From positions 49,519,779 through 49,583,778 of the forward strand of contig CM070548.1 in the NCBI GenBank assembly GCA_036346405.1: a stretch of 64,000 bases of DNA, written 5' to 3'. This document shows, piece after piece, positions 12,116 through 24,869 of the stretch; the stretch's first letter is position 1, and the number at the start of each line of letters is the position of its first letter. The stretch comes from Phyllostachys edulis. Taxonomy: Eukaryota; Streptophyta; Magnoliopsida; Poales; Poaceae. The position numbers were made by a program, and so were the translations under genes. The notes under the pieces are model-generated. The model saw only the letters and a program-made list of their open reading frames with translations. It had not been told where the DNA came from and did no database searches.

Positions 12116-12787
12116 AAAACTCTTAGAGGGTGGCGTTGGTCCTTGGTGATGTGACCCATGGAGTAACCTCCTTTGGCTACCCTTGGTAGTGTTGATGCGG
12201 CCTTGATCATCGGCAGGTTGCGTAGGTCTCCTGGACGGCAACCCGCCGGATTTCCACATGTGGTTGTACATGCCACCCCTGCTCCATTCGACAAGAAGTT
12301 GTATGTTAACGGATTACCCTTCGTTGGGAGTGAACCTTGTCAGCAAGGACAAACTGCCGCATATGTATGGTGGAGACCATGGATAACACTGCGAGTGGCT
12401 TGAAGAATGTATGGCTTGCTGGAATAAGGCGATTCATCGGTGATGAAGCTGGTGAGAGAGATAGCTGTCGTGAGAATCATCAAAGTGTCGATGCCTTCCA
12501 GCACTAGGATGGCTTAGATTTATGATGCGTTGACCCGCCGAGCAACTGCTGGTAACTGGTAAGGGAGAGCATCGTAGTGGTCTTCTTGTTCAGATCTGGC
12601 ATTGGGTGGTGTAGATCTCTGGGACGACGGTCTATTGGACATCCGCTTGTGGACATAGGGGCCTCCTCTTCTCTAGTTTGAAACGAACTTTGATCTAAAT
12701 CACGTAAAATGATGGGTGATTGCGAGTTAGCCACTGGTATTTTTGGATTATACACATTTGCAACTCGAAAAGCATTTATTCTCTCTG
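12116..12787. other. Unassigned non-coding sequence
   Basis: About 670 bp with no ORF that looks genuine, no terminal repeats and no similarity to the named elements that I can see. Short open frames exist on both strands but overlap each other and show no motif. Confidence 0.4.
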
Positions 12788-12796
12788 CATACGGGA

Positions 12797-13117
12797 GAAT
12801 TTTTTTTTCAAATAATCCATTTTTTATTATTAATTACAATATTATACCTGCGATAATATTTTTTACAGAAATATACTCCTGTCGCTCAATCGTTGGCGAT
12901 GGTCTGATCGCTCAACGGTTGAGCGACTGGGACACTTGTCGCCCAACGGGCACAATGCATGCCCGGCTAGATAAGTGAGCTGCACACTAGCATCGTTGGG
13001 TGACTGGTCCCAGTCGCTCAACGGTTGAGCGACAGGAGTATATTTCTGTAAAAAATATTATCGCAGGTATAATGTTGTAATTAATAATAAAAAATGGATT
13101 ATTTGAAAAAAAAATTC
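12797..13117. mobile_element. Mutator-like MITE (321 bp)
   Basis: The two ends form near-perfect inverted repeats of about 95-100 bp, beginning GAATTTTTTTTTCAAATAATCC and running through ATACTCCTGTCGCTCAA. The element is flanked by a perfect 9-bp duplication CATACGGGA (12788-12796 and 13118-13126). A 9-bp TSD with long inverted repeats is characteristic of Mutator-like MITEs. The interior repeats the palindrome CGCTCAACGGTTGAGCG (12909-12925, and again near 13015). It encodes no protein and depends on a transposase elsewhere. Confidence 0.88.
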
Positions 13118-13126
13118 CATACGGGA

Positions 13127-13762
13127 AACAGAGTTTTCTATACCATGCTGACCAGATTACACAACAGAGTTAAGTCAAACAATTTGATTGACAAAAAAAT
13201 ACACCGATACTCCAAGGCAATGGACGTGAGATTGTGTTGCACCGACCGAGGAAGCGACTAGAAGATGACTAAACAGGCGTCACACAAACAACGATATCTT
13301 CGAAAACTTTTGTCTTAAAGAAGTTCAAGGTTCTTTCACTCCAATAGCTATAAGTAACTATGAAGATCAGAGAGAATCGTTCAAACAAGAATAAGGCAAC
13401 AAGAGGATCAATACTCGCCAAAATCACCACTAGACCGGTCTGATCGGATGAACAAAAAAGTCTGCCTGGAATGAATAGTGACGGTCTGACCGGATGAACA
13501 GCAAAATCATCACAAAACTGAATTTCAACACGATTTAAAAATCACAAATTGATCCAACTTTTCATCCACAACTCCAAACTTCATGAAACTTCAAATACAC
13601 CTTCTCTTGGATGTCAGGAACCTATTCCAGTAAAAGATATTGAAGATTATTGCCAAATTTCCAACCTTTTTCCGTTTGAGTGAAAGCTGCACCAAAATCG
13701 AGCCAAATGCAAAAACAATGATTGAGAGAAGATCATGGGAAAAATCAATCCAAGATGGCTAA
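13127..13762 (-). repeat. Fragment of Sirevirus D LTR, left of solo LTR F
   Basis: Non-coding LTR sequence with the palindrome CGGTCTGACCG (13482-13492) and related copies. It resumes at 46034 after the F insertion (GATGGCTA joins AGAATGGTTTCAC). The same motif recurs at 51010-51115 in the rest of the LTR, which ties the parts together. The left limit is unclear. Confidence 0.6.
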
Positions 13763-14244
13763 TGTGGGGGACCCCGTGTTAATTTCATAAGACCTATACC
13801 TTCCAGGTCAGACGTAGTTAACTCTGAGCCTCTAAGAACTAAAATCCAATTTAAGTAAGAGGACCTGGCTGACAACAAGGTAATTGACCCACATACTACT
13901 CGAAGGCGTATACATCAAGTCGATTCTCAGTAGCCCAAGTCTACACTTAAATGAATCAAAGATCATTTCAGGACTTCGGATATGTGTCCCGTGTTAGCTC
14001 CCAAGATCAGCGGCTAACACGCATATGTCCTCAACAACATTGTACACAGTCATACACAAGTCATACAAAATATAACAAGGTGTCATACAAGCAAAGGACT
14101 TATGTCCATAATTTACACAAGTGGCCGACCGGCCAAATTTAAGGATCAACAAGAAGTACGCAGCAGAAACAAAGTATTATAAACAAAAAATTCCAGCAAG
14201 GTGTGCCCAACCCCAGAGGCAACCGAGTGGGGTTAGCAACAACT

Positions 14245-14306
14245 TCATTCGTTAGCGTCACCGAACTCGGCACTAATGAATTGATCAAGCATATAGTCAT
14301 CCTCAC
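14245..14306 (-). CDS. Split LTR reading frame, family F: terminal exon B
   Basis: Begins at 14306 after the acceptor CCACTTTGCTTCAG. The first two bases (GT) complete a codon begun in the previous exon, and 19 more codons plus TGA (14247-14245) follow. The peptide is acidic (EDDYML..., ...EFGDANE). It pairs with exon A at 43672-43610 and exon 0 at 44801-44747; B and C are inserted in the intervening intron. This is a prediction from splice-site pattern and phase only. Confidence 0.45.
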
Positions 14307-14870
14307 CTGAAGCAAAGTGGACAATCCGGTTAAGTACAAATGTACTCGCAAGTCTTACACAAAATAAAAATTATACATGCTAGTGGCTGATCAAAAGAGA
14401 GGCTTTAGTGGTTCAAGTTTTGAATGAAAACATCAATTTTCAGCCCTACACATACTAGGTTGTAAATGCCATTTAGCAAACATAATTTTATCAAAAGTGT
14501 AGGATCGTAATGGCAATCAGAGGGGGGTGAATGATTGCAGCGAATTGACCTCCAAATTCAATCTCAAACCTATGCGCTGAAACACCTACAACCTTCTCGG
14601 GAATCCCTCGGAGAACCTTCACAAAATCTCTTCAATAACCTCTTCAAGAAGCTTTTCAGCGCACAGCTCAAACACAGCAAACCAGAGACAAAGTAGAACA
14701 AATCTGAACTTTATTTCTCAGACTAGATTTGTGTCTACAAAGCGCTCCACAAGCACCCCTAAAAGACCTTCAGCCGAAAGTCCTCTCAAGTTCTCTCTAA
14801 ACCCCCGCAACCAAACAGCATGAAAGCTACAGGTTCTTGACTCGTTTTAAAGGACCTGTCCTCTGCCTCT

Positions 14871-14877
14871 TTTTATA
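14871..14877 (-). promoter_or_regulatory. TATA box, 3' LTR of B
   Basis: TATAAAA on the minus strand in CCTATAAAAAGAGG, downstream of the palindrome array and upstream of the leader. The copy in the other LTR is at 23451-23457. Confidence 0.7.
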
Positions 14878-15379
14878 GGCAAAGACCTCTCCGTATCTCT
14901 AACAAACACTGCAATCTATCTTTCCGAAAATCAAGGGACCCAAAACCCTTACCAACACGGGTTTTTCAAAATTCCTAAGACTTTCCAAAATCGGAACCTT
15001 CCATATCTCCTTACGTCGTAAGCCTTCAGGAATCCGCCTCCCAAAGCTTCACCGTGCACCACCTTTGATCTCCACGTGCTCCAGCGTAATCCCAATCATC
15101 CCGTGACATCCACGACCTCCTAGACCTCAGATCTCCCCATCCTAGTCCGGGTCCTCCTCGTCACGACCATAATTGTCTCCACGCTCAACCTGCACATGCA
15201 AAGATCAAAGAAACACAAATCCTTAGCACAAGTTCTCCAACTTGACCAACAGTTAGCTCACACACACACACGCATAAACACTATCATGCATCATGCAATA
15301 AACTGATACTCAGAACTTGATCTAAATCTTAGCCAAATCCCCAAAGTGGCGAACACACAGAGCACAATCGGTTGTACCT

Positions 15380-16200
15380 CCACGTTTGGTCCGGTACTAC
15401 TGCCCAGCGGTCGTACCTCTCAAAACACACTGGTACTACCGATCCTCAAAGTCATCCAAAACTCCCCAAAACAAGCTCTCTGGAAAATCCATACTGCAAC
15501 CTTGTGGTCATACCATTTTGCAGTACTACCGTAGTTAAAACTACGGTACTACCGATCTGCGGTTGTACCGCTTCAAAGCTGCGGTACTACCGATCTGCGG
15601 TTGTACCGCTTCAAAGCTGCGGTACTACCGCTTTCCATGAAATCCAACTATCCGAAAAACATGTCTTCTGGAATTTTCAAACCGCCATGTAAAAAACAGA
15701 ATATGAATCGCAATGATCGCTCCATGATCATGCGGTACTACCGTTTTTCACTTGAGTTCAAAACTCTCAAAAACACCTTCTCTAGAAATTTGCAACCGCC
15801 ATCTAAAAAATGGTATTACCGAGTCGCGGTACTACCGCCATTTCCCAAGCGGTACTACCGCTCAACTGAAACGCACAAAAGACTCAGAAACACATGCCCT
15901 GCCACGTGGACGCTCTAGATTGACTTGGCCGTTTGGACCGCGTGTCAAAACCGTTGGATCTAGAGAACTGTTCAAAGTTCGAACGTCCCTCTCGATAACC
16001 ACCGTCTGATTTCAATCCAAAGGCTAATACGACCTGTTACTTTCGGACGGTCCAAACGTTCTTCTTCAATATGAGCCGTCTAATCAAGATCTGACGGTTC
16101 GCTATCACACGTCGGGACCCAAGTGACTTACGGTAATACCGCACGTCACTTGTGGTTGTACCACCCGACGGTAGTACCGCGGCCACAATACCAGTACTAC
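15380..16200 (-). promoter_or_regulatory. U3 palindrome array GCGGTACTACCGC, 3' LTR of B
   Basis: Many copies of the odd-length palindrome GCGGTACTACCGC and variants (one perfect copy at 15619-15631), spaced irregularly upstream of the TATA box in transcription order. Palindromic U3 repeats are a known Sirevirus feature; their binding factor is not shown here. Confidence 0.75.
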
Positions 16201-16392
16201 CACAAAACGTGACAAAGACTGATTTCCACATAAATCAAAGGCACTCAAAAGCTATTACAAAGCATGTCAACACCTAAGATCACAAGCATGTCGAAAAACA
16301 ATGTATTCTTCATTAAACACCAAGACTAAGACTTTCTATTGTCAATGTGTTCATCATCAAATAACATGACCAAAAAACCTCCTAGTCTAACA

Positions 16393-16404
16393 ATCTCCCC
16401 CTTG
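16393..16404 (-). other. Polypurine tract of Sirevirus B
   Basis: CAAGGGGGAGAT on the minus strand directly before the 3' LTR. Similar purine tracts further inside (about 16536-16565) match the repeated polypurine tracts known in Sireviruses. Confidence 0.8.
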
Positions 16405-17539
16405 ATGAATACATTGACAATACAGCAAAATCAAGAGATGAATGTTTTGAAGGAAAGTTTCAAAGCTGCCTAGCAAGAAAAGAAGATTTTAAAAACTTTC
16501 AAAGACTACAGCTGAAACACTCTGGAAATTTCTCCCAAAAGATCTCCCATTTTTCTCCCCCTTTGGCAATGTAATCATCAAGTACTTCAAAGGAGAAAAA
16601 GCTAAAAAATAAAAGAGCATGCAGAATAAAGATCAAGAAGCTTTCGAGACTATGCAAGTCAATTTAATGTATTAACCAAGCCATCTTGCTGAGTAGAGCT
16701 ATCTAGATCATATAAAAACATGTATCATGTGGCAAAGTCAAGACCAGTCTATACCACTTGAAGGATGATTAAGCAATTTTAACTTAATGACAGGCATTTC
16801 AACAATGACTAAACCGATTATAAGCACCACAAAAGAATATCATCAAGAAAAGTGAGAGCCTAATGGTGAGATAAACTTTAAATCCAGATGAGCTATCAGT
16901 CTCAAGTATCACCCTATTGCTTCACTTTCAATTTTTATTTTCATGTGGCATGCTTGCAGCATACTTCTTTTCAAGGGTGGCATGCTTGGAGCATACTTTT
17001 TTTTATTTTAGCACTTTTGTGTGCATATTTTTCTTTTTGAATATACATAGCTATGTATGGCATGCTTAAAGCACACTTCTTTTTATTTAAGCATTGTTGT
17101 GTGCATATTTTTGGTCTTTTGAATACACAGCTATGTATGACATGCTTGAAGCATACATCTTTTCATTATTTTTCAACCCTTTAGATATTTTTTATTGTAA
17201 CATGCTAAGTTGAGTGAGCAACACAGGAATGAAATGAGAGACATACTTGCTTCAAATCCAAGATTTAAAATAAGACTCACAAACAAGCTCATCCCTTTCA
17301 ATAGACATCACAAAGTGATAGCAATAATCAATCTAATCAAAAGTTCTCAGCCATGTCATGATTTAGTTCTTTATGTAGCAAGTTTATCAAAACCAGTCAA
17401 GAGCAAAGCTACATAGCACATGAATAAATATGATAGAGAGAGCTCTACAACTCATTTGATTTCAATGGCTTGGACTTAATGAATTGTGAGACAAGAATAG
17501 TAATCAAAGCCTCTGAATCTTTAAACAAAACAGCTCCCC
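16405..17539 (-). other. 3' non-coding region of Sirevirus B
   Basis: About 1.1 kb between the RNase H stop and the 3' LTR. I see no env-like ORF. It is A/T-rich and contains extra polypurine tracts and the tandem repeat at 16935-17170. Confidence 0.6.
16935..17170. repeat. Short tandem repeats GGCATGCTTGNAGCATAC
   Basis: Repeated units begin GGCATGCTTG(C/G/A)AGCATAC. The longer unit, of roughly 80-100 bp, continues with GTGTGCATATTTTT and AGCTATGTAT and occurs about twice, with partial copies. It lies in the 3' non-coding region of B. Confidence 0.65.
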
Positions 17540-20500
17540 TCAAAATAAACCCATAGGATGAACCACACCCAATTCACTCCTCAACCGGACAAAATGAGAA
17601 GTATCAAGCGGCATAGGAAAAATATCAGCAAACTGAAAATCAGATTCAACAAAGTGAAGAATAACATCACCCTTTTCAACATGGTCTCTTAGAAAGTGAA
17701 ATCTGATATCAATATGTTTAGTCCTAGAATGTTGTACTGGGTTCTTAGCAATATTAATAGCACTAGTGTTATCACAATAAAGAGGAACACTTCCCAAATC
17801 TATCCCATAATCCCTGAGAGTAGAAGAAATCCAGAGAACCTGAGAACAACTAGCACCGCAAAGAACATACTCGGCCAATTTGTTGATTGAGCAATGTAAG
17901 ACTGTTTTCTAGAGGACCAAGAAATTAAGGATGTGCCTAAAAAGTGACATGTGCCAGATGTGCTTTTTCTATCAATCCTACACCCCGCAAAATCACTATC
18001 TGAGCATGCACGCAAAATAAGATAGGATGAAGATGAATAAAAGAGACCAAATTCTAAAGTTGAGTGAAGATACCTGAGAATTTTTTTCACAGCTTGACGA
18101 TGGGATGAACGAGGTGAAGCTTGAAATCGAGCGCATAAACACATAGCAAAATGTATGTCCAGTCTTGAAGCAGTCAGATAAAGTAGAGATCCAATCATAC
18201 TCCTATATTCTTTTTGATCCACTGCCTCACCTTCTTCATCTGGATCAAGAACAGTTGTAGGCCCCATTGGTGTAGAGATGGGTTTGCAAGTTCCCATGTC
18301 GAAACATCTAAGCAAATCTTTAGTATACTTGGTTTGGTGAATGAAGTTGCCTTGCTTGGTCTGTTTTACTTGCAATCCTAAGAAGTAAGTTAATTCTCCC
18401 ATCATGCTCATCTCAAACTCCCTGCTCATAGTATCTGAAAACTTGGAAACCAAAGCATGAGAGGAGCCCTCAAAGATGATATCATCCACATAAATCTGAA
18501 CAAGTAATAGATCATTGCCATGACGAAAGGTGAAAAGAGCTTTGTCTACTTTGCCCATTTGAAAGTTATTTTTTTGTCAAGAAAAGCATGAGCCTCTCAT
18601 ACCATACTCTAGGAGCTTGTTTTAAATCATACAAAGCTTTTGACAATTTGTAGATATGATTAGGAAACTTAGGATTTTCAAAACCAGGTGATTGCTTAAC
18701 ATAAACTTCCTCCTCAATAAAGCCATTTAGAAGAGCACTTTTAACATCCATTTGGTATAATTTAAAACCTTTAGATGCAGCAAAGGCTAAGAGAATTCGA
18801 ATAGCTTCTAATTTGGCTACAGGAGCAAAAGTTTCACCAAAATTAAGACCCTCCACCTAAGAAAACCCCTGAGCAACAAGTCTAGCCTTATTTCTAACTA
18901 CAACCCCATCCTCACTTTGCTTATTTTTAAAAACCCATTTAGTTCCAATTACATTATGTCCAAGGGGAGGCTCAACTAAGGTCCAGACTTTATTACGCTC
19001 AAAGTTTTCTAATTCTTCATGTATGGCATTGATCCAAGACTCATCAAATAAAGCGTGACTTACATCATTAGGCTCAAAAGAGACAACAAAGGCAGAATGA
19101 GCATGTGAGTTAGAAGAAGTAAACCTGGAACGTGTTACCATTTCATGAATATCACCAATCATTAGTTCTGGGGGATGATGCCGCTGAATACGCAATGGTG
19201 TAGAAGGTTCTGAAATAGCTTCAACATTATGAACACCTTCTGCAGTTGATCTACCATTTGATGGCGGCACAACATGAGGTATAGCACCACTAGAAATAGC
19301 AATTGAAGTGGAAGTAGAAGGTGCAGCATCCTCTGTTGGTGCAGGTGATGGTATATGAGAGAAATCATCACCAAGATGAAGAGCATCCTCTTCATTAAGA
19401 AATATGCTTTCAGACTCCCCCTGAACTTGTGTGCCTGAAATATCGGGTCTAGTACAAGAACTGACCTTATCAAAAGTAACCTCACAAGTCTCAACAATTT
19501 TGTTAGTTTCTAGGTTGAGTACATGATAGCCACGAGAATGAGAAGGATAACCAAGAAAAATGCCATCTATAGATCTAGACTCAAATTTATCCAGATTACC
19601 ATGTTTAAGAATAAAGTATTTGCAACCAAAAACTCTAAAGTGAGAGACATTGGGCCTTCTGCCAAATCTCAGCTCATAAGAAGTCTTATGCAAAGAGGCT
19701 CTCAAAAATACTCTATTAGAAACATGACAAGCAGTAGAAATAGCCTCTGCCCAATACTTCCTAGGAGTAGCATGTTCATCAAGCATAGTTCTTGCCATCT
19801 CAACTAAGGTTCTATTTTTTCTCTCTACAACCCCATTTTGTTGTGGGACATGAGGAGAAGAAAATTGATGTTCCAAACCTTTTTCAGAGCAAAAAGAAGC
19901 AAATAAGGAATTCTTAAATTCAGTACCATTATCACTCCTTATAGCTTTCACAGCACCATGCAATTCATTATTGAGTCTTAGAAATAAATCTTTGAAATGA
20001 CCAAAAGCCTCATCTTTAGACACCATAAAATAAACCCATGAGTATCTAGAGAAATCATCAACAATCATAAAAATGTACCATTTGCCTCCAATAGATTGAA
20101 CCCTAGAAGGACCTACAGTGTCCATGTGCAACAATTGACCAGGGCCATCTATGATGATCATAGAAATAGGGGTATGAGGAGCAGCAACCATCTTACCATG
20201 TCTACAAGGAGAGCAAACCAAGTCTTTATCACCCTTAAGTTTAGGTAACCCCCTAATGAGATCCATTCCACTAATCCGTACAAGGTGATCAAAACCAATG
20301 TGTCCTAACCTACGGTGCCAAAAGAATAGATCCCTAGATTCAGAAGCTACCAAACATCTAACATCAGGTGAAAAGGAATGATTAAAGTCGGCTTTAAAGA
20401 CCTTCCCTAACCGTGATATACTGAAAATAAGATCCCCTGAAGCATCTAAGACTCTACAAGCATGTTTCTTAAAACTTACCTCAAGATTATCTTCTATCAA

Positions 20501-20770
20501 CTGAGAAACAGAAAGTAAGTTATACTTCAATTTACTTACCAAAGCAACATCCTTGAGAATGAATTTATCATTAACATGCACAATACCTTTAGCCATCACA
20601 ATATCTGTTGAAGCATCCCTAAAAGTGATCAACTCATCACTGGATGCCTTAGTGAGGGAGGAGAACCATTTTGAATCACCAGTCATGTGCCTGGAACAAC
20701 CTGAATCTACTAGCCACACGTTCCCCTTCCTCAACAGCTATACCTACATTAAGAAAGTATCGGTCTCACA
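17540..20770 (-). pseudogene. Sirevirus B pol (protease, integrase, RT, RNase H), broken
   Basis: The protease motif DSGCSRHM is intact near 20707-20684. The integrase zinc-binding residues (H, H, C, C in FFWHRRLGH and VCSPCRHG) and catalytic D, D, E (MDTVGP, RSDNGTEF, GVVERKNRT) are all present, from about 20320 to 19820. Reverse transcriptase has YVDD at 18492-18481. RNase H holds LYCDNTSAINIAKNP and ends at 17540. Breaks are a TAG at 18859-18857 (probably CAG), a frameshift in a run of T near 18565, another near 17880 and one near 20750. Most catalytic motifs survive, so decay is fairly recent compared with D. Confidence 0.93.
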
Positions 20771-21036
20771 GTACTGGGGTTAGTAAGATATGATTTTGGA
20801 ACCCAGTACTGAGATACACAACGAGCAGGAGCAACACAAGTATTTCTATTTTCTGAACACTGTCGGTCAGACCGTTGTTTAGGTGCGGTCTGACCAGTTG
20901 TGTAACACCTCCTACACCTGCGGCAATTTGTTTAGTGGAGACAAAACAATGAAAAGGAACTTGAAGTATTTTCCTTAGTCTGTCTCTCTTTTCTTTCTTA
21001 GCTTTCCGAAAACAGAATTGAACCAAATGACCTTCT

Positions 21037-23055
21037 TTACCACAATGAGTACACTGAAATTTGTCTTGATAAGAAGTTCTGATTTTTCCCTTTACAAGAC
21101 TCCACTTTGGTAGATGGGTCCTTTACAAAACCAGCAGATTTAAACATCACTTGTTTAGGTTCAGATTCTACTTCGATCTTTCCAGGTTCAAGAAGCTTAA
21201 GAATTTTGGGAGGATGATTCTTGGAGTGTTCAACAAAATTAAATCCTAGACCTTGACTTTTAACACTCACTTTTGATCTGTCTAGAATCATGTTCAAATT
21301 TTTCTTACCAAAGGAGAATCTCTCCAAAGTGTCCTTAAGGTACTCATTTTCTTTAGTCAAAGTAGAACAAATTGTGCATTTAACATATTCATACACAGTT
21401 TTCTTAGAAGCACTAGACTGAGCCAATCTTTCTTTTTCAGCAAACTCATTTAGTTGTCTAGTCAAAGCTTCGATTTCAGTGCTAAGCTTAGGACAATTAG
21501 TGCAAGAGAGTGTCTCATGATAAAGCATCTGTTGTATAGATTCTTGAGATGAATTCAGTCTAGCTTTTAGCAATTCACAATTAGAGCAAGTTTTAGTTTG
21601 AGTATTTGACATACTTGACTCTAAACAAGTAGAACTAGACTTGAGCTTTTCAATTTCATCATATGCAAATTTTAGCTTATCATCACAAGAGTCATGAGCC
21701 AGTTTCAACTTTTCAAATTTAGTATGAATTGACCTAGCAGTCTCTAATTCAGTGTGCAAAACTTGACAAGACTCACAGAATTCATCATCAGGAATAGATG
21801 CCTTAAGCCTATCAATTTTAGAATTTAAGCTTTCAACAACAAGATCATGTTTCTTTACTTTCTTTTTATATTTTTTAAGCTCATTTGTCAACTTAACCAC
21901 AGCACGAGATAAATCTGTATAAGAGGGTTTTACCTCATCAGGGTCACTATAAAGATCATCATTGCTAAGCCCTTCACTGCTTGTCATAAAACACATCCCT
22001 GTGAAGTCCACCTCCTTTGCCTTCTTGCCATTGTCCTCGTTGTCGCTTCTAGAATCAACATCACTTAATCCAATCTCATCAAGTGCTGAAAGTACCTTGT
22101 TGACTGCTTTACGATAATTTTGCTTCTTGCTTGAATCAATCCTGAATTTAGAACGACGAGTTGGTGCTTTGTCATCTTTGACCTCCTTACTTCTCAGCTT
22201 GGGACAATTCACCTTTATGTGGTTTAGCTCACCACATTCATAGCGTCTAATTGGACCACCTCTCCTCCTGGATCTGATGTTGTTAATTGCTTTGGTTACC
22301 CTGTTGGAGAAGAGTACAAGCTGTTCTTCTGGAATCTCTTTTAATTGTTCATCTGAAATAGATCCCAAAGTCGACAAGGAAACACTAGAAGAACTAGAAG
22401 TACTGTCAGTTTGGTTAGTCACTAAACCCAACGCATTGGACTTATTTATCCTGGCCAAAATATCAATCTCATGTGTTTTCATCTTGGAATAAAGATCATT
22501 TAAGGCGAGTGTTTCTATGTTAACAGAATGATTGATAGTAGTGACTAGCACCTCCTAGACAGTCATATCCAAGGCATTCAAAATTTGGCGAGCATTGTCA
22601 GAATCAGAGTATATAACATCAACAGATTGTAAATCACTAACAAATTTATTGAACCGATCAAAAAGAGCATCTACTGATTCTCTTGGTTTCATCTCAAATT
22701 TAGAATACTCCTTTTTAAATTGATTTCGATTTAACACCTTTAATGATTTAGATCCTTCATGATAATCGGCAAGAGTAGTCTAAATTTTATTAGCAGACTT
22801 AATATTAGCAATTCTGACAAACTCGTTTCTACTTAAACCTTGTAACAATATATTTCTAGCCTTAGCATTAGCTTCAACATCAGCAGTATTATTGGCAGTA
22901 ATAACAGCAGGCACTTCATAAGGACTTTCAACTTTTGGCCAAATAACAATACCTTGTGCTTGTAGAAAAACCTTCATGTGTGTTTTCCAGTAGATATAAT
23001 CTGATCCATCGAAATATGGTGGCTTACATGAGAACCGATCTCGATCTGATGCCAT
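21037..23055 (-). pseudogene. Sirevirus B gag, broken
   Basis: Starts at ATG 23055 (MASDRDRFSCKPPYFDGSDY), 24 bases inside the 5' LTR. The order is an N-terminal copia gag domain, a zinc knuckle (CGELNHIKVNCP), a long charged coiled-coil region with repeated CxxC pairs (CESC, CSNC, CTNC, CTIC), and a second knuckle near 21060 reached after a frameshift (EGHLVQFC in the shifted frame). In-frame TAG codons at 22782-22780 and 22557-22555 both replace what should be Trp codons. The long coiled-coil gag is typical of Sireviruses. Confidence 0.88.
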
Positions 23056-23064
23056 TACAACCTT

Positions 23065-23076
23065 GCTCTAAGACCA
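23065..23076 (-). other. Primer-binding site of Sirevirus B
   Basis: TGGTCTTAGAGC on the minus strand, two bases after the 5' LTR end. It resembles the initiator-Met tRNA complement TGGTATCAGAGC. Confidence 0.75.
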
Positions 23077-24869
23077 CTTGTAGCATCGTAATGGCAATCA
23101 GAGGGGGTGAATGATTGCAGCGAATTAACCTCCAAATTCAATCTCAAACCAATGCGCTGAAACACCTGCAACCTTCTCGGGAGTCCCTAGGAGAACCTTC
23201 ACAGAATCCCTCAAATAACCTCTTCAAGAAGCTTTTCAGCGCACAGCTCAAACACAGCAAACCAAAGACAAAGTAGAACAAATCTGAACTTTATTTCTCA
23301 GACTAGATTTGTGTCTACAAAGCTCTCCGCAAGCACCCCTAAAAGACCTTCAGCCAAAAGTCCTCTCAAGTTCTCTCTAAACCCCCGCAACCAAACAGCA
23401 TGAAAGCTACGGGTTCTTGACTCGTTTTAAAGGACCAGTCCTCTGCCTCTTTTTATAGGCAAAGACCTCTCCATATCTTTAACAAACACTGCAATCTATC
23501 TTTCCAAAAATCAAGGGACCCGAAACCCTTACCAACACGGGTTTTTCAAAATTTCTAAGACTTTCCAAAACCGGAACCTTCCATAGCTCCTTACATCGTA
23601 AGCCTTCAAGAATCCGCCTCCCAAAGCTTCACCGTGCACCACCTTTGATCTCCACGTGCTCTAGCGTAATCCCAATCATCCCATGACATCCACGACCTCC
23701 TAGACCTCAGATCTCCCCATCCTAGTCCGGGTCCTCCTCGTCACGACCATAATTGTCTCCACGCTCAACCTGCATATGCAAAGATCAAAGAAACACAAAT
23801 CCTTGGCACAAGTTCTCCAACTTGACCAACAATTAGCTCACACACACACGCACAAACACTGTCATGCATCATGCAATAAACTGATACTCAGAACTTGATC
23901 TAAATCTTAGCCAAATCCCCAAAGCGGCGAACACACAGAGCACAATCGGTTGTACCTCCACGTTTGGTCCGGTACTACTACCCAGCGGTCATACCTCTCA
24001 AAACACACCGATACTACCAATCCTTAAAGTCATCCAAAACTCCCCAAAACAAGCTCTCTGGAAAATCCATACCGCAACCTTGCGGTCATACCTATTTGCG
24101 GTACTACCGTAGTTAAAACTACGGTACTACCGATCTGCGGTTGTACCGATTCAAAGTTGTGGTACTACCGCTTTCCAAGAAATCCAAGTATCCGAAAAAC
24201 ATGTCTTCTGGAATTTTCAAACCGCCATGTAAAAAACAGAATACTAAACTGCAAATCGATCAGCTCCATGATCATGCGGTACTAGATTTTCACTTTAGTT
24301 CAAAACTGTAACATCCCAACTGTATAAATGGGTGTGTGTTTCAAATGTAAGAAAATGTGTAGAAATAAAAACTTTTCTCACATCTTGAAACTGTTGAACC
24401 CACCTAAAATTCTTGTTCAAAAGTGGTGGAGTTCAAAAACCTAAACCTCCTTGGACCAAAGTCCAACCCTTATTCTACTTATCACAACTCTTGTGCCAAA
24501 CCTTTGGGAATACTTTTCCTTGGTCCTAGAGTTGTTGTGGGACCCCTCTAAAAAATATCATAAGTTCTTAAACTTGTTTGATAATTTTTGGAGGTAAAAC
24601 AAACCCTAGAGAAGCCTTTAAGAATTTCTTGAGAAAAATGCATTACATAAAAACCTTTGGAAATTTTATGTAAGGTTAATCCTAATGTCAACAAGCTCCA
24701 GTTAAAATTTCATAAATTTTGGAGTTGTTTTGCTATCTCAAATAATTCTGCAAAGTCTCAGTTGTTAAATTTGAATTCAAAACAATGCACTGTTCCTTGG
24801 GCTGAGCCACTTTCCAATTTCGGTCAAACCCAACTGCATCCATAGCTTAGCAGACCTCCTTTCCACCTT

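Larger units (their letters stand above)
14498..16392 (-). repeat. 3' LTR of Sirevirus B (1.9 kb)
   Basis: Runs TGTTAGACTAGGAGG (16392) to CGATCCTACA (14498) on the minus strand. It is near-identical in layout to the other LTR from 23079, and both hold the same palindrome array, TATA box and leader. Confidence 0.93.

Noticed and set aside
16405..17539. An env-like gene in Sirevirus B, as some Sireviruses have
   Set aside because: No open frame longer than about 70 codons and no membrane-protein pattern is present there.
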